Assembly (NCBI RefSeq): GCF_900105415.1
Contig: NZ_FNSM01000001.1
Span: forward strand, 5,233,501-5,297,500
Origin: Streptomyces sp. TLI_105
GTDB lineage: Bacteria > Actinomycetota > Actinomycetes > Streptomycetales > Streptomycetaceae
Length of the DNA stretch: 64,000 nucleotides
Direction of reading: 5' to 3'
Under the pieces are notes generated by a model. The model did no database searches. It saw only the letters and a list, made by a program, of their open reading frames with translations, and was not told the origin of the DNA. Below, piece after piece: positions 1 to 8,256 of this stretch. The number at the start of each line of letters is the position of its first letter. Position 1 is the stretch's first letter. Position numbers and translations under genes: made by a program.

Positions 1-1096
1 GGTGGGCGTTGCGCTCCGGGTCGAAGAGCGTCCAGCGGGCCTTGCCGTCCGCCTTCGCCCAGTACAGCGTGGTGTCCGCGGCCTGCATCAGGGCGGTCGC
101 CGTCGTCCCGGGCGCCGCCCGCTCGACCACGCCGATCGAGGCGGAGACCGAGAGCCGCTGGCCGCCCAGGTCGAAGGGGTGCTGCAGCGCGTCGAGCACC
201 GAGCGCGCCAGGTCCGCCAGTTGTTCCGTGCCGGTGGAGTCCTCGACCAGGATCGCGAACTCGTCGCCGCCGAGCCGCGCCACGAGGTGGCCGCCGTTGC
301 GGGTGTAGCCGTCGCTGTCCGCGCACTCCGTCAGCCGGGTGGCGACGGCGGCCAGGAGCCGGTCGCCGACCCGGTGGCCGAGGGTGTCGTTGACCGCCTT
401 GAAGCCGTCGAGGTCCAGGTAGCAGAGACCGATCCGCCCTGTTCTGCCATAGCCGTACGACTCGTATGACTCGTGTGACTCATGCGACCGGGGGGACTCC
501 TGGGAGCCGTACTGCGCACTGGCCTCGGCGACCGCGGCGTCCTGGGCCGCGACCTCCAGGGCCGCCGAGAGGCGCTCGAAGAACAGTGCCCGGTTGGGCA
601 GCCGGGTCACCGGGTCGTGCATCTGGAGGTGGCGCAGCCGGGCGTGGAGCTCGCGCCGCTCGCTGATGTCCGCGATCGACAGCAGGACGCGCCGGCTGTC
701 GGGCACGGGAGCGACGGTGACCTCGGCCCACAGCGAGCGCCCGTCGGCGTGCTTGAGGCGTCGGGTGCAGCGGAAGCGGGAGCGGCGGCCGCCGAGCACC
801 TCGCGGTAGGCGTGCCAGGTGCGGCCGTCGGAGGCGAGGTCGACGAGGTCGGCCGCGGCCTGCTCCCGGAGCGCCGCGGGCTCGGTGCCGAGGAGGGTCC
901 CGAAGGAGTCGTTGGCGGCGATGACGACGCCGTCCTCGTCGACCACGGCCATGGCGAGCTGGGCGACCCGGAAGGCGGCGCGGTAGTCGCGGAGTTCGGC
1001 CGTCCGGCGCGCGAGGTGACGCTCCGTGAGTGCGGGTTCGGCCGCGTGTGTCTCCGCCGGCTCTGGGTGCACCGGTCCTTCGGGGGTTCCGCTCAC
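1..1096 (-). CDS. cdgA: PAS-GGDEF cyclic-di-GMP enzyme, C-terminal part outside the window
   Basis: Probable c-di-GMP synthase. The minus-strand frame is open from the window edge to a GTG at 1094-1096. A PAS fold (about residues 35-150) is followed by a GGDEF domain. The domain opens with RLPNRALFF, has the metal-binding stretch YLDLDGFKAVND, and its signature LGGDEF (residues 275-280) is coded at 257-274, so the cyclase site looks intact. The C-terminus is cut off; relatives usually continue into an EAL phosphodiesterase domain, which cannot be seen here. An odd Ser/His/Glu/Tyr-rich insert (coded about 440-510) lies inside the GGDEF domain. The symbol rests on gene order relative to adpA and orn, as for BldD-controlled cdgA (SCO2817), not on a search. 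It is divergent from the protease gene at 1451. Confidence 0.8.
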   Translation of the reverse strand, partial: MSGTPEGPVHPEPAETHAAEPALTERHLARRTAELRDYRAAFRVAQLAMAVVDEDGVVIAANDSFGTLLGTEPAALREQAAADLVDLASDGRTWHAYREVLGGRRSRFRCTRRLKHADGRSLWAEVTVAPVPDSRRVLLSIADISERRELHARLRHLQMHDPVTRLPNRALFFERLSAALEVAAQDAAVAEASAQYGSQESPRSHESHESYESYGYGRTGRIGLCYLDLDGFKAVNDTLGHRVGDRLLAAVATRLTECADSDGYTRNGGHLVARLGGDEFAILVEDSTGTEQLADLARSVLDALQHPFDLGGQRLSVSASIGVVERAAPGTTATALMQAADTTLYWAKADGKARWTLFDPERNAH

Positions 1097-1450
1097 CGCT
1101 CGCTCCCGTGTGCAGTCGGGCCGGTCACATGTGGTCGGGATGGTCGGCCAAGGAAGAGTGAGCCGATCATAGAGCCAGCCGGGGGAGCGTTCCAGCTCCG
1201 AGGCGTCCGTGAGGGGCCTCCGGCGCTGTGAGGCTGCCCACCGGACCGGCCCGCCCGATCGTTTCTGCACGGGTCTGACACGGGCCGTCGCGGGCATGAC
1301 CGAATGTGACTTTCCGTGAGCTGAACCGCGCTCGTGTCGCGTCGACCCCATGGCGCGCCCTCACCCGACCGGGGCAGCGGAAACATGCGAAACGCCGCAA
1401 ACCATCACAAGGTGGGTGGGGTGTCCCGCATTCCCGATCCGGAGGTCCAC
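1097..1450. promoter_or_regulatory. Divergent intergenic region between cdgA-like and M6 protease genes
   Basis: A 354-bp gap that must hold promoters for both divergent genes. On the minus strand a good -10 match, TATGAT, lies at 1166-1171. For the plus-strand gene a strong ribosome binding site (GGAGG, 1441-1445) precedes the GTG at 1451. BldD is known to control cdgA in S. coelicolor, but I could not identify a convincing BldD box by eye. No further gene is visible. Confidence 0.4.
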
Positions 1451-2701
1451 GTGAGGGCTCAGCAGCCACCCGGGGGAGTGGAACGCTCACGACTGCGTGC
1501 CGGCGCGGCGGCCTTCACCGCGCTCGCCGCCCTGGCCGCCACGGGGCTCGTCGCGGGCCCCGCCGTCGGCGCGCCCTCGGCGAGTCCCTGCGCCCTGCCC
1601 CGTACCGCCGCCCACCACTCGCTCGGCCTCGACACCTGGAACAGCTCCTACCCCCGGCCGAACCAGGACCTCGACGCGGTCATGATCTTCCTGTCCTTCC
1701 CGGACTCCGCACCGCTCACCGAACCGGCCGAACTCGCCGCCGACCACTTCCCCGCCACCAGCGAGTACTTCGCCCGCGCCTCCTACGGACGCTTCGACCT
1801 GCGCCCGCACCCCCGGCCCTCCTGGACCCCGATGCCGCACGCGTCGGAGGGGTACGCCATACGGCGTGACTGGGACGCCGGGAAGCGGGCCGCCTACCTC
1901 CGCGACGCGATCGCCGCCGCCGACAAGGACGTCGACTTCTCGCGGTACGACATCGTCTACCTGGTCGCCGACCCGGACGCGCCCGGCGTGGACTCCGACG
2001 CGACCAAGGTCGTCAACCTGGAGCACCCGCTGGAGGCCGACGGCACCGAGATCAAGCGCGTCGTCACCGTCTTCGAGCGGCACCCGCCCGACCGCAACGT
2101 CCTCGCCCACGAGACCGGCCACGTCTTCGACCTGCCCGACCTCTACCACCGGCCGGTGGACGGCAAGGGCGACTGGGACACCCATGTGGGTGACTGGGAC
2201 GTCATGGGCAGCCAGTTCGGACTCTCCCCGGACCTCTTCGGCTGGCACAAGTGGAAGCTCGGCTGGCTCTCCCGCGCCCAGATCGCCTGCGTCCAGGGCT
2301 CCGCCTCCCGGCTGGTCAGCCTGGAGCCGATCGACGTCCCGCCCCCGGCCGGCGGCACCCTCGGCACCCGGCTCGCCGTCGTCCGCACCGGCCCCGACAG
2401 CGTCCTGGCGATCGAGGCCCGGAGCAGTGCCGGGAACGACGCCGACACCTGCACCGAGGGCGTGCTCGTCTACCGGGTCCGCAGCAGCGCGGCCTCCGGC
2501 GACGGCCCGGTCGAGGTCGTGGACGCGCACCCGGCCACCCAGGCGTGCGCGGACCGCTCCGTCTACCCGCCGCTCGCGGACGCCCCCCTGGAGGAGGGCG
2601 AGACCCTGACCGTGCCCGGGACCGGGGTCCGCGTCGAGGTCACCGACCGCACCGAGGCGGGCGACTGGACGGTGAAGATCACCCCTCCCAGAGGGGCCTG
2701 A
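1451..2701 (+). CDS. Secreted M6-family-like zinc metalloprotease
   Basis: Predicted secreted metallopeptidase of 416 residues. The GTG at 1451 is chosen because GGAGG sits five bases upstream. The frame is open further 5' (to 1334), but that part lacks a signal-peptide character. An N-terminal signal peptide has basic residues followed by a hydrophobic Ala/Leu stretch ending around GPAVGA. The zinc motif HETGH is at residues 220-224 and is followed by VFDLPD, giving the HExxHxxxxxD pattern of M6/immune-inhibitor-A-like enzymes. The C-terminal half has a beta-rich look. Transcription ends at a strong hairpin (2714-2743) just before tRNA-Lys. Substrate is unknown. Confidence 0.8.
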   Translation: MRAQQPPGGVERSRLRAGAAAFTALAALAATGLVAGPAVGAPSASPCALPRTAAHHSLGLDTWNSSYPRPNQDLDAVMIFLSFPDSAPLTEPAELAADHFPATSEYFARASYGRFDLRPHPRPSWTPMPHASEGYAIRRDWDAGKRAAYLRDAIAAADKDVDFSRYDIVYLVADPDAPGVDSDATKVVNLEHPLEADGTEIKRVVTVFERHPPDRNVLAHETGHVFDLPDLYHRPVDGKGDWDTHVGDWDVMGSQFGLSPDLFGWHKWKLGWLSRAQIACVQGSASRLVSLEPIDVPPPAGGTLGTRLAVVRTGPDSVLAIEARSSAGNDADTCTEGVLVYRVRSSAASGDGPVEVVDAHPATQACADRSVYPPLADAPLEEGETLTVPGTGVRVEVTDRTEAGDWTVKITPPRGA

Positions 2702-2713
2702 TCCGGAGAACGA

Positions 2714-2743
2714 AGAAGCCCCTCGCTTCCGCGAGGGGCTTCT
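2714..2743. terminator. Bidirectional hairpin between protease gene and tRNA-Lys
   Basis: Perfect 13-bp stem (2714-2726 with 2731-2743) with a TTCC loop, placed between two convergent transcription units. There is no long T-tract, as is usual in Streptomyces. Confidence 0.8.
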
Positions 2744-2751
2744 CCTGTCTG

Positions 2752-2825
2752 TGCGCCGCCAGGGACTCGAACCCCGGACCCGCTGATTAAGAGTCAGCTG
2801 CTCTAACCAACTGAGCTAGCGGCGC
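2752..2825 (-). tRNA. tRNA-Lys (anticodon CTT)
   Basis: The minus strand folds into a full cloverleaf. The acceptor stem GCGCCGC pairs with GCGGCGC, the D arm is GCTCAG, the anticodon stem GCTGA/TCAGC holds the loop CTCTTAA (anticodon CTT), and the T arm contains GGTTCGAGTCC. The discriminator is A and no CCA is encoded. The 5' end overlaps the stop codon of the upstream protein gene by 10 nt. Confidence 0.95.
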
Positions 2826-3445
2826 CTGCTGACGTCGTAGACATTAGCATCCGGATCGGCGGGAGGAAAAATCGATACCCGCACGTCGGCGGCGGAGGCC
2901 GCCCGGACGGCCCGCACGCAGGCCCAGAGCACGACCTCGGGGCCGGGCAGCCACGGGTGCCGGGTGTCCGGGGCCACCAGCCAGCGGGGCCCGGCGGAGC
3001 CGGACGGCACGAGGGCCGGCACGGTCACCGCGTCCCCGAGCCCGTGACAGAGCGGTCGGGGGACCGCCTCCCCCCATTCCTCCCAGTCGAGCAGGGCCGG
3101 CAGCCGCTGGGCCGTCCCCGGCGCGGCGAACAGCATCATCCGGCCCCGGTGTGTCGCGACGGGCCCCGAGCCGGGGCCCTCCTCCCACAGCCGGTCCAGC
3201 ATCCGGCGGCCGAAGACCGGGTCCACGTTGACGACGTCGAAGACGGACCCGCAGGGCAGCGCCGCCGGGGAGGCGGGGCGGGACTCCCAGCGGGTGAGCG
3301 CGGCGCCCTCGCGGCCCCCGGCGGCCGAGGCGAGCCAGGCGGCCCCGTCGGCGGTCACCCGGGCCGTCTGGTGCCGTCCCTCGTCGCCCTGCCGGAGGAA
3401 CCGGAAGATGTCGTGCGGGGTCTCGTCGCGCAGCCAGGTCGTCAT
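2816..3445 (-). CDS. Conserved Streptomyces protein, possibly primase/polymerase-like fold
   Basis: A 209-residue protein. I chose the ATG at 3443-3445 (start MTTWLRDETPHD); the frame is open further upstream. It has the look of small streptomycete proteins often labelled bifunctional DNA primase/polymerase: an N-terminal AAWLASAA-like stretch, a central VFDVVNVD and a late WLVAPDTRHPWLPGP. I see no complete catalytic triad, so that label is weak and the function is unknown. No signal peptide or membrane segment is apparent. The stop codon lies inside the 5' end of tRNA-Lys on the same strand. Confidence 0.65.
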   Translation of the reverse strand: MTTWLRDETPHDIFRFLRQGDEGRHQTARVTADGAAWLASAAGGREGAALTRWESRPASPAALPCGSVFDVVNVDPVFGRRMLDRLWEEGPGSGPVATHRGRMMLFAAPGTAQRLPALLDWEEWGEAVPRPLCHGLGDAVTVPALVPSGSAGPRWLVAPDTRHPWLPGPEVVLWACVRAVRAASAADVRVSIFPPADPDANVYDVSRRR

Positions 3446-3623
3446 GGATCCAGGTCTACCCGGTGTGATCACCCGATTGCCGAGGGTTCCCGGAATCCCG
3501 GACAGGAGGGGTGGGGGAGGAGTATCGTGCCCCCTCGGCATATGCCAGGGGTGGTTTTCGGTCAGGCGTACGCCTCCGAGCCACGCGCGTGAGGGCGCGT
3601 GGCGCGTTCCACCAGGCCCCGGC

Positions 3624-3980
3624 TCAGTCCTCCGTCGGCTGTCCGTTCGTCCGGATCAGGTCACGGCCGAACTCGATCATCTTCCGGGCGTAGTCCTCGG
3701 TCCACGCCGCCCGCTCGGCGACGTCCGCCGCCGTCAGCCGGTCGAACCGGCGCGGATCCGCCAGCTGCGCGGCCGCGATCGCCTGGAACTCGGTCGCCCG
3801 GTCCGTCGCCGCCCGGAACGCGAGCGTCAGCTCCGTCGCCCGGGACAGCAGCTCGCGGGGGTCCTCTATCGACTCCAGATCGAAGAAGTGCTCCGGGTCG
3901 GCGGTCGCCTCGGCAGGCTCGAAGATCAGCGGTGCCGGCCGAAGCCGCCGCTGTGTGCTCCGCTCCGCGGGTTCCGCCAT
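3624..3980 (-). CDS. Conserved hypothetical protein, 118 aa
   Basis: The ATG at 3978-3980 follows a strong ribosome binding site (GGAGGAGAAGG). It is a small acidic, helix-rich soluble protein. The middle (DPRELLSRATELTLAFRAAT) and end (EDYARKMIEFGRDLIRTN) look like amphipathic helices. No known motif, signal peptide or membrane segment is recognised. It is transcribed in the same direction as the helicase gene 137 bp upstream, so it could be the last gene of that operon. Confidence 0.65.
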   Translation of the reverse strand: MAEPAERSTQRRLRPAPLIFEPAEATADPEHFFDLESIEDPRELLSRATELTLAFRAATDRATEFQAIAAAQLADPRRFDRLTAADVAERAAWTEDYARKMIEFGRDLIRTNGQPTED

Positions 3981-4117
3981 CGTCCTTCTCCTCCTCGCAC
4001 AGGCACGGCCCGGACTCCCGGGCCGTCTCCCATTGTCTCGCGCCCCGCAAGAGCGCGAACCTTTCCCCGTACGCCCCCGCGGTCCCTCCGGGCCCCGGTT
4101 TCGACCCGCGGGACGGG

Positions 4118-5449
4118 TCAGGGAGTCCAGGTCACCCGGTGTTCCTCGAGGTGGGAGAGGACCGCGTGGTTCGCCTCCCAGCCGTCGGGGAACGAGACCG
4201 CGACCCCCAGCCGCACCGGATCCGTCGACGGGTGCTCGTCGAGGAGCTCCGCCACGCCCGCCCGGCACACCACGACGCACGCGTGCCGGTGCCGGGAGGC
4301 CAGCACGCACAGCCGGCCCGTCTCCAGGTGGAAGGCGGTCGCGTCCGGGCGGCCCGACAGCGGATGGAGGACCACCGTCACGTCGTACTCACGGCCCTGG
4401 AGCCGGTTCGCCGTGTCCACCGTCACGCCCGTCACACCGAGGTCCGCGAGCGCCGCCCGGACCGCCGCCGCCTGGTCGCGGTGGGCGGTGCCGACGGCGA
4501 TCCGGTCCGGGGTGAGCGGCACCGGGATCTCGGAGCGCTCCGAGACCGCCGCGCCGCCCCGGTCCAGGAGCCGACGCACGAGCAGGGCGATCGCGCCGAC
4601 CGCCTCGGGGTCGGTGCGGGGGGTGTGCCGGGCCGGGAGTTCGAGCAGGCCCCAGCCGGACTCGGCGGCCTCGTCGAGGACCCGGTCGGGACCGGAACCG
4701 TCCGAGGGAACCCCGAAGGAGAGCCTCCGGTCCCCGTGCCCGGTGCCGCTGCGGAACGGCGTGTACGGGTAGAAGGCGTCCGACACCAGCGGCGCCGCCG
4801 TGGCCGGCAGCCGCCAGGAGACCGGCAGCCGGTGCTGCGGCAGCTCCGGGTTGTGCGCGAGCAGCGTGGAGACGGCGCTCGCCGAGGGGTCGTACGTGAG
4901 CCCCGCCCACTGCTCCGCGCCCACCACCGAGAACGGGTCGAGCTGCCCGGGGTCGCCCACGAACAGCGCCCGCTCGAAGAGCCCCGCCACGGCGAGCAGC
5001 GCGTCCGAGCGCATCTGGTACGCCTCGTCGACGATCGCGTGCGCCCACGGCTCGACGTTCTTCACGTGCCCCCACTTGGCGGCCGTGGACAGGACGACCG
5101 GCAGCCCGGTCAGCTCGCCCGCCTTCGCCGACTTCCGTACGTTGGCCAGGTCGTCGAGCGCCTTGTCGTACGGGTCGGAGTCGTTCGAGTGCAGCCGGCC
5201 GACCTCCAGGTCCGGCTCCTTCTCCGCGAGCCGCAGCACCAGGTCGTCCACCTGCGCGTTCGTCTGGGCGACCACCATCAGGGGGCGCCCGGCGGCGGCC
5301 AGCTCCAGGGCGGCGCGGACCACGAGCGTCGACTTGCCGGCACCCGGCGGGGAGTCGACGACGACGCCCCGCGCGGTGCCGTGCAGGGTGTCCGCCAGGA
5401 TGGCGGAGGTCGCGCGGGCGGCCTCGGCGGACGGGTCGAACACGGTCAC
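4118..5449 (-). CDS. Small superfamily 1 (Upf1/Dna2-like) helicase
   Basis: Predicted ATP-dependent nucleic-acid helicase, 443 residues. Motifs in order: Walker A PPGAGKST (34-41), motif Ia AQTNAQVDDL (61-70), Walker B with DEAYQM (141-146), motif III GDPGQLDPF (165-173), and late motifs VDTANRLQGREYD and LASRHRHA. It is much shorter than UvrD or RecB because the large insertion subdomains are missing, fitting the AAA_11/AAA_12 (SF1B) type. It starts with GTG at 5447-5449. It is the third gene of a minus-strand set after an Fe-S RecB-like nuclease and an unknown protein, which suggests joint DNA processing. The 5' end overlaps a 38-bp tandem repeat. The in vivo role is unknown. Confidence 0.85.
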   Translation of the reverse strand: MTVFDPSAEAARATSAILADTLHGTARGVVVDSPPGAGKSTLVVRAALELAAAGRPLMVVAQTNAQVDDLVLRLAEKEPDLEVGRLHSNDSDPYDKALDDLANVRKSAKAGELTGLPVVLSTAAKWGHVKNVEPWAHAIVDEAYQMRSDALLAVAGLFERALFVGDPGQLDPFSVVGAEQWAGLTYDPSASAVSTLLAHNPELPQHRLPVSWRLPATAAPLVSDAFYPYTPFRSGTGHGDRRLSFGVPSDGSGPDRVLDEAAESGWGLLELPARHTPRTDPEAVGAIALLVRRLLDRGGAAVSERSEIPVPLTPDRIAVGTAHRDQAAAVRAALADLGVTGVTVDTANRLQGREYDVTVVLHPLSGRPDATAFHLETGRLCVLASRHRHACVVVCRAGVAELLDEHPSTDPVRLGVAVSFPDGWEANHAVLSHLEEHRVTWTP

Positions 5450-5557
5450 GGCAGGTCCTCGGGGATCACGGCGTCGGGCAGGGTCACGGCAGGTCCTCGG
5501 CGGTCACGGCGTCGGACGGAGTCACAGCACGTCATCGGGGGTCACGGCGTCGGGCAG
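5444..5557. repeat. Three tandem 38-bp repeats between two operon genes
   Basis: Units start at 5444, 5482 and 5520 (period 38). The third unit encodes the last residues and stop codon of the upstream gene (stop at 5522-5524), and the first runs into the start codon of the helicase gene. The period is not a multiple of three, so the copies do not extend the reading frame. Confidence 0.85.
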
Positions 5558-7111
5558 TTCCACGGCGTCCGTCCGGGGCGGGCCGCCGTGTGTCCAGGGT
5601 GTCTCCCCCGGGTCCGGCAGCTTCGGCCCGACCCGCTGGTCGTGCTCGAACAGCGTCCAGGCGATCCGCTCGCCCTTCTCCGGCACGGAGCCCTCCGCGG
5701 GCTCCTTGGACCGGCCCATACGGTCCAGGATCCGCAGGAGCAGCGAGCCGTCCTCCTCGTACCGCACGAACTCCGCCGCCTGCGGCTTGCCGTCCAGCGA
5801 GCGGTACACCCTCGCCTTCTCGCCCAGGTGCGGCCGGTCGTCCGTGCGGACCGTGACGAGCGGGCGCGGCGCGGGCCGCTTCGACTCCGTCCACGCCATC
5901 GTCACCTCGACCACCTCGGCCGAGAACGCCTCGCCCGCGAGCCGCCGCCCCGCCAGGACCAGCGGGTCGTCCAGGGCCTCCTGCGCCTCCAGCTGGCCCT
6001 GCGCCTGCTCGCGGGCGGCGAGCTTCGAGGCCGCCGTCACGGCGTCGTCCCGGCGCGGCTGCGGCGGCTCGCCGGCCGCGACCCGGTCCCGGTGGCCGGT
6101 GAAGGACCAGCGGTCGCGGGTCCAGCGGTCCTCGACCCTGGTGCCCTCCGGCAGATCCCGCAGCAGCTCGACCGCCCGCCAGACCGCGTCCCAGGTCGGC
6201 TTCAGCTGCGAGGCGATCAGCCGGCGCAGCTCCCGCTCGGCCCCGTGCAGCTCGGCGAGGCCCGTGTCGGCGCTCTCGCCGTCCTCGGCCGCGCCGAGCG
6301 CCTGCCGGGCCCGGTCGTACCGCTCGATCGCCGGCGCGAGGAGCTTGTTGTCGAAGGCCGGGTCGGTCGCGGGCCCGGCGGGCGGGCACAGCAGCTGCCC
6401 CTGGGCGTCCCGGCCGACCTCGGCCCGCAGCGCCCCCTCCGGGCCGGACTCCCCGTCCCGCGGGTCGATCCAGGCGAGCAGCGCGCCCAGGTGCTGGTCC
6501 TCCAGGGACGACTGGCCGGTCGCCCAGTGCCGGTTGAGCAGGTCCGTCGCCGCGAGGAGCAGCGAGGAGCCGGGCACCCGGGCCCGCTCGCCGAAGTGCG
6601 TCAGCCACCGGCCGAGCAGCGGCACCCGCGGCGGCGCCGGGAACGGCGTCTCCGGGTCCTGCTCGGCCGTCCGCCGGAACCGCGTCGACCGCCCGAGCAG
6701 CCGCACGTACTCGATGCCCGCCCGGCTCGGCACGATCAGCTGCGGCGCGTCGGCGCACAGCTCGACCTCGACCTTCACCTTCTTCCCGGTCTCCGGGTCG
6801 ACCTCGTTCCTCTCCGCCGCCTCGACGACGTCCGTGAACGAGTCGACGTACGGCAGGATCTCCTCGGCCAGGTCCGCGAGGAACGCGAACCGCAGGTCAC
6901 GGTCCCGGGGTTGCGGCACCACCAGGAGCCGCGGCTCCTCCGGATCGGTGCCGACCAGAGCGCCCAGCGGGGCGCCCGCCTCACCGGCCGTCGTCAGCGG
7001 CACCAGGACCAACGGCCGCGCGGACAGCCGTCGGTGCCGGACCGTGGCGAGCGGCTGCGCCCGCCCCGACTCGACGGCCTCCATCCGGGCGAGCGTCGAG
7101 ATCAGCGACAT
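5522..7111 (-). CDS. Uncharacterised protein between nuclease and helicase genes
   Basis: A 529-residue protein of unknown function. The ATG at 7109-7111 overlaps the end of the nuclease gene by 10 nt, so translation is probably coupled. No signal peptide, membrane segment or catalytic motif is recognised. The N-terminal region (about 20-130) looks globular and beta-rich (RPLVLVPL, RLLVVPQP). The middle is charged and helical with possible coiled coil, and the C-terminal region resembles a small beta domain (KARVYRSLDG, GSLLLRILDRMG). Its fixed place between a nuclease and a helicase suggests a structural or DNA-binding subunit of the same complex; that is inference from position only. Confidence 0.75.
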   Translation of the reverse strand: MSLISTLARMEAVESGRAQPLATVRHRRLSARPLVLVPLTTAGEAGAPLGALVGTDPEEPRLLVVPQPRDRDLRFAFLADLAEEILPYVDSFTDVVEAAERNEVDPETGKKVKVEVELCADAPQLIVPSRAGIEYVRLLGRSTRFRRTAEQDPETPFPAPPRVPLLGRWLTHFGERARVPGSSLLLAATDLLNRHWATGQSSLEDQHLGALLAWIDPRDGESGPEGALRAEVGRDAQGQLLCPPAGPATDPAFDNKLLAPAIERYDRARQALGAAEDGESADTGLAELHGAERELRRLIASQLKPTWDAVWRAVELLRDLPEGTRVEDRWTRDRWSFTGHRDRVAAGEPPQPRRDDAVTAASKLAAREQAQGQLEAQEALDDPLVLAGRRLAGEAFSAEVVEVTMAWTESKRPAPRPLVTVRTDDRPHLGEKARVYRSLDGKPQAAEFVRYEEDGSLLLRILDRMGRSKEPAEGSVPEKGERIAWTLFEHDQRVGPKLPDPGETPWTHGGPPRTDAVELPDAVTPDDVL

Positions 7112-8256
7112 GCCGCCACCCCCGCCAGGGCCTCGTCGCGCAGCGCCCGCGCCCGGCGCAGCGCCGCCACCGCCGGGTCCTCCGGGTCGCCGGCCTCGCC
7201 GCGCGCCGCCGCCAGGACCGCGCCGACCGTCGTCAGGCCGCCCAACTCCCCCCGTACGGAACGGCCCAGGGTCTCCACCGCGCCCGCCTCCCGGGAGCGC
7301 GCCCGGCAGTGGAAGGCCAGCTCGCAGGCGGCCAGGCACTCCGGCGCGTACTGATGGGGGACGCACTCCACGGCCGCCGTCAGCTCCTCCGCCGTCCGCT
7401 CCACCACGTCGAAGCTGATGCCCTCCGGCAGGGCCCGCGCGATCTCGTCGATCCGGGTCAGCCGGGCCAGCTGACGCCGGGTCACCGACCGCTGCTTGCG
7501 CACGTCGACCACCGACGCCGTCGGCACGTTCGAGAAGTCCTTCGGGCAGACGAGGAGCACCGACTGCGCGACCCGCGCGCCCTCCGTACGGGCCGCCACC
7601 CGATCCAGGGCCAGCACGTACACGGCGGCCTGGCGGGCCGCCGCGCCCACCTTCGCCGCGTCGGCCGAACCGTCGATCATCGGGAACGACTTGATCTCCA
7701 CCACCGTCCAGCCGCCGTCGGGGTGCACCACCACCGCGTCCGGCTCCAGATAGACGGGGGAACCGGCGACCTCCAGGGCGAGCAGCGGATGGTCGAGCAG
7801 CGCCCAGGCTCCGGCAGCGGTCGCCTCCCGCAGGGCGAGCGCCGTGCGCGCCACCCGCCCCTCGGGCCCGGCGGCGGCCAGGTCGGGCACGGACACCTCG
7901 CCCGGCTCCTCCACGCCGATCAGGCGCAGCAGTTCGCGCCCGCCGTCCGCCTTGACCTTCGCCTCGAAGGAGTTGCCCCGCACGATCGCGAACTGCGACT
8001 GCCCGAACGGCGCGGGCGAGCCGAGCTTCGCGGCCAGCGCCGACTTGTCGACGCCGGCGCCGTCGAGGATGGCCCGCCGACGGCAGCCCGGATTGGCCGC
8101 GAGCGCCGCGAGGGCCCGCGCGTCCATCGGACGCGGCACGACGCCCGGTCCACGCAGCTCAGCGAGTTGCTGCCTGCTGGTCGTCTGCGGTGTTCGGGAC
8201 AGACCGCTGTCCAGGGATGCGCTCACCCGTGGAAGTCTCGCATCCGCCACTGACAA
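7102..8256 (-). CDS. RecB/Cas4-like PD-(D/E)XK nuclease with probable 4Fe-4S cluster
   Basis: Predicted DNA exonuclease. Counting from the TTG at 8254-8256, visible motifs are E98 (NSFEAK), D173 (EPD), E187-I-K189 and the RecB-type QxxxY (Q209, Y213). This is the full active-site set of Cas4, Dna2 and RecB nucleases. One cysteine (C58, PGCRR) precedes the nuclease fold and four follow it (C298, C307, C311, C317), matching the split cysteine pattern that holds a 4Fe-4S cluster in Dna2, AddB and Cas4. The start is uncertain: an in-frame GTG at 8224-8226 is also possible and neither has a clear ribosome binding site. It is the first gene of the nuclease/unknown/helicase set. Confidence 0.8.
   Translation of the reverse strand: MSVADARLPRVSASLDSGLSRTPQTTSRQQLAELRGPGVVPRPMDARALAALAANPGCRRRAILDGAGVDKSALAAKLGSPAPFGQSQFAIVRGNSFEAKVKADGGRELLRLIGVEEPGEVSVPDLAAAGPEGRVARTALALREATAAGAWALLDHPLLALEVAGSPVYLEPDAVVVHPDGGWTVVEIKSFPMIDGSADAAKVGAAARQAAVYVLALDRVAARTEGARVAQSVLLVCPKDFSNVPTASVVDVRKQRSVTRRQLARLTRIDEIARALPEGISFDVVERTAEELTAAVECVPHQYAPECLAACELAFHCRARSREAGAVETLGRSVRGELGGLTTVGAVLAAARGEAGDPEDPAVAALRRARALRDEALAGVAACR

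Noticed and set aside
3599..7354. A 1251-codon open frame on the plus strand
   Set aside because: It runs antisense across the helicase operon, is extremely Arg/Pro-rich and has no motif. The minus strand carries recognisable Walker motifs throughout.
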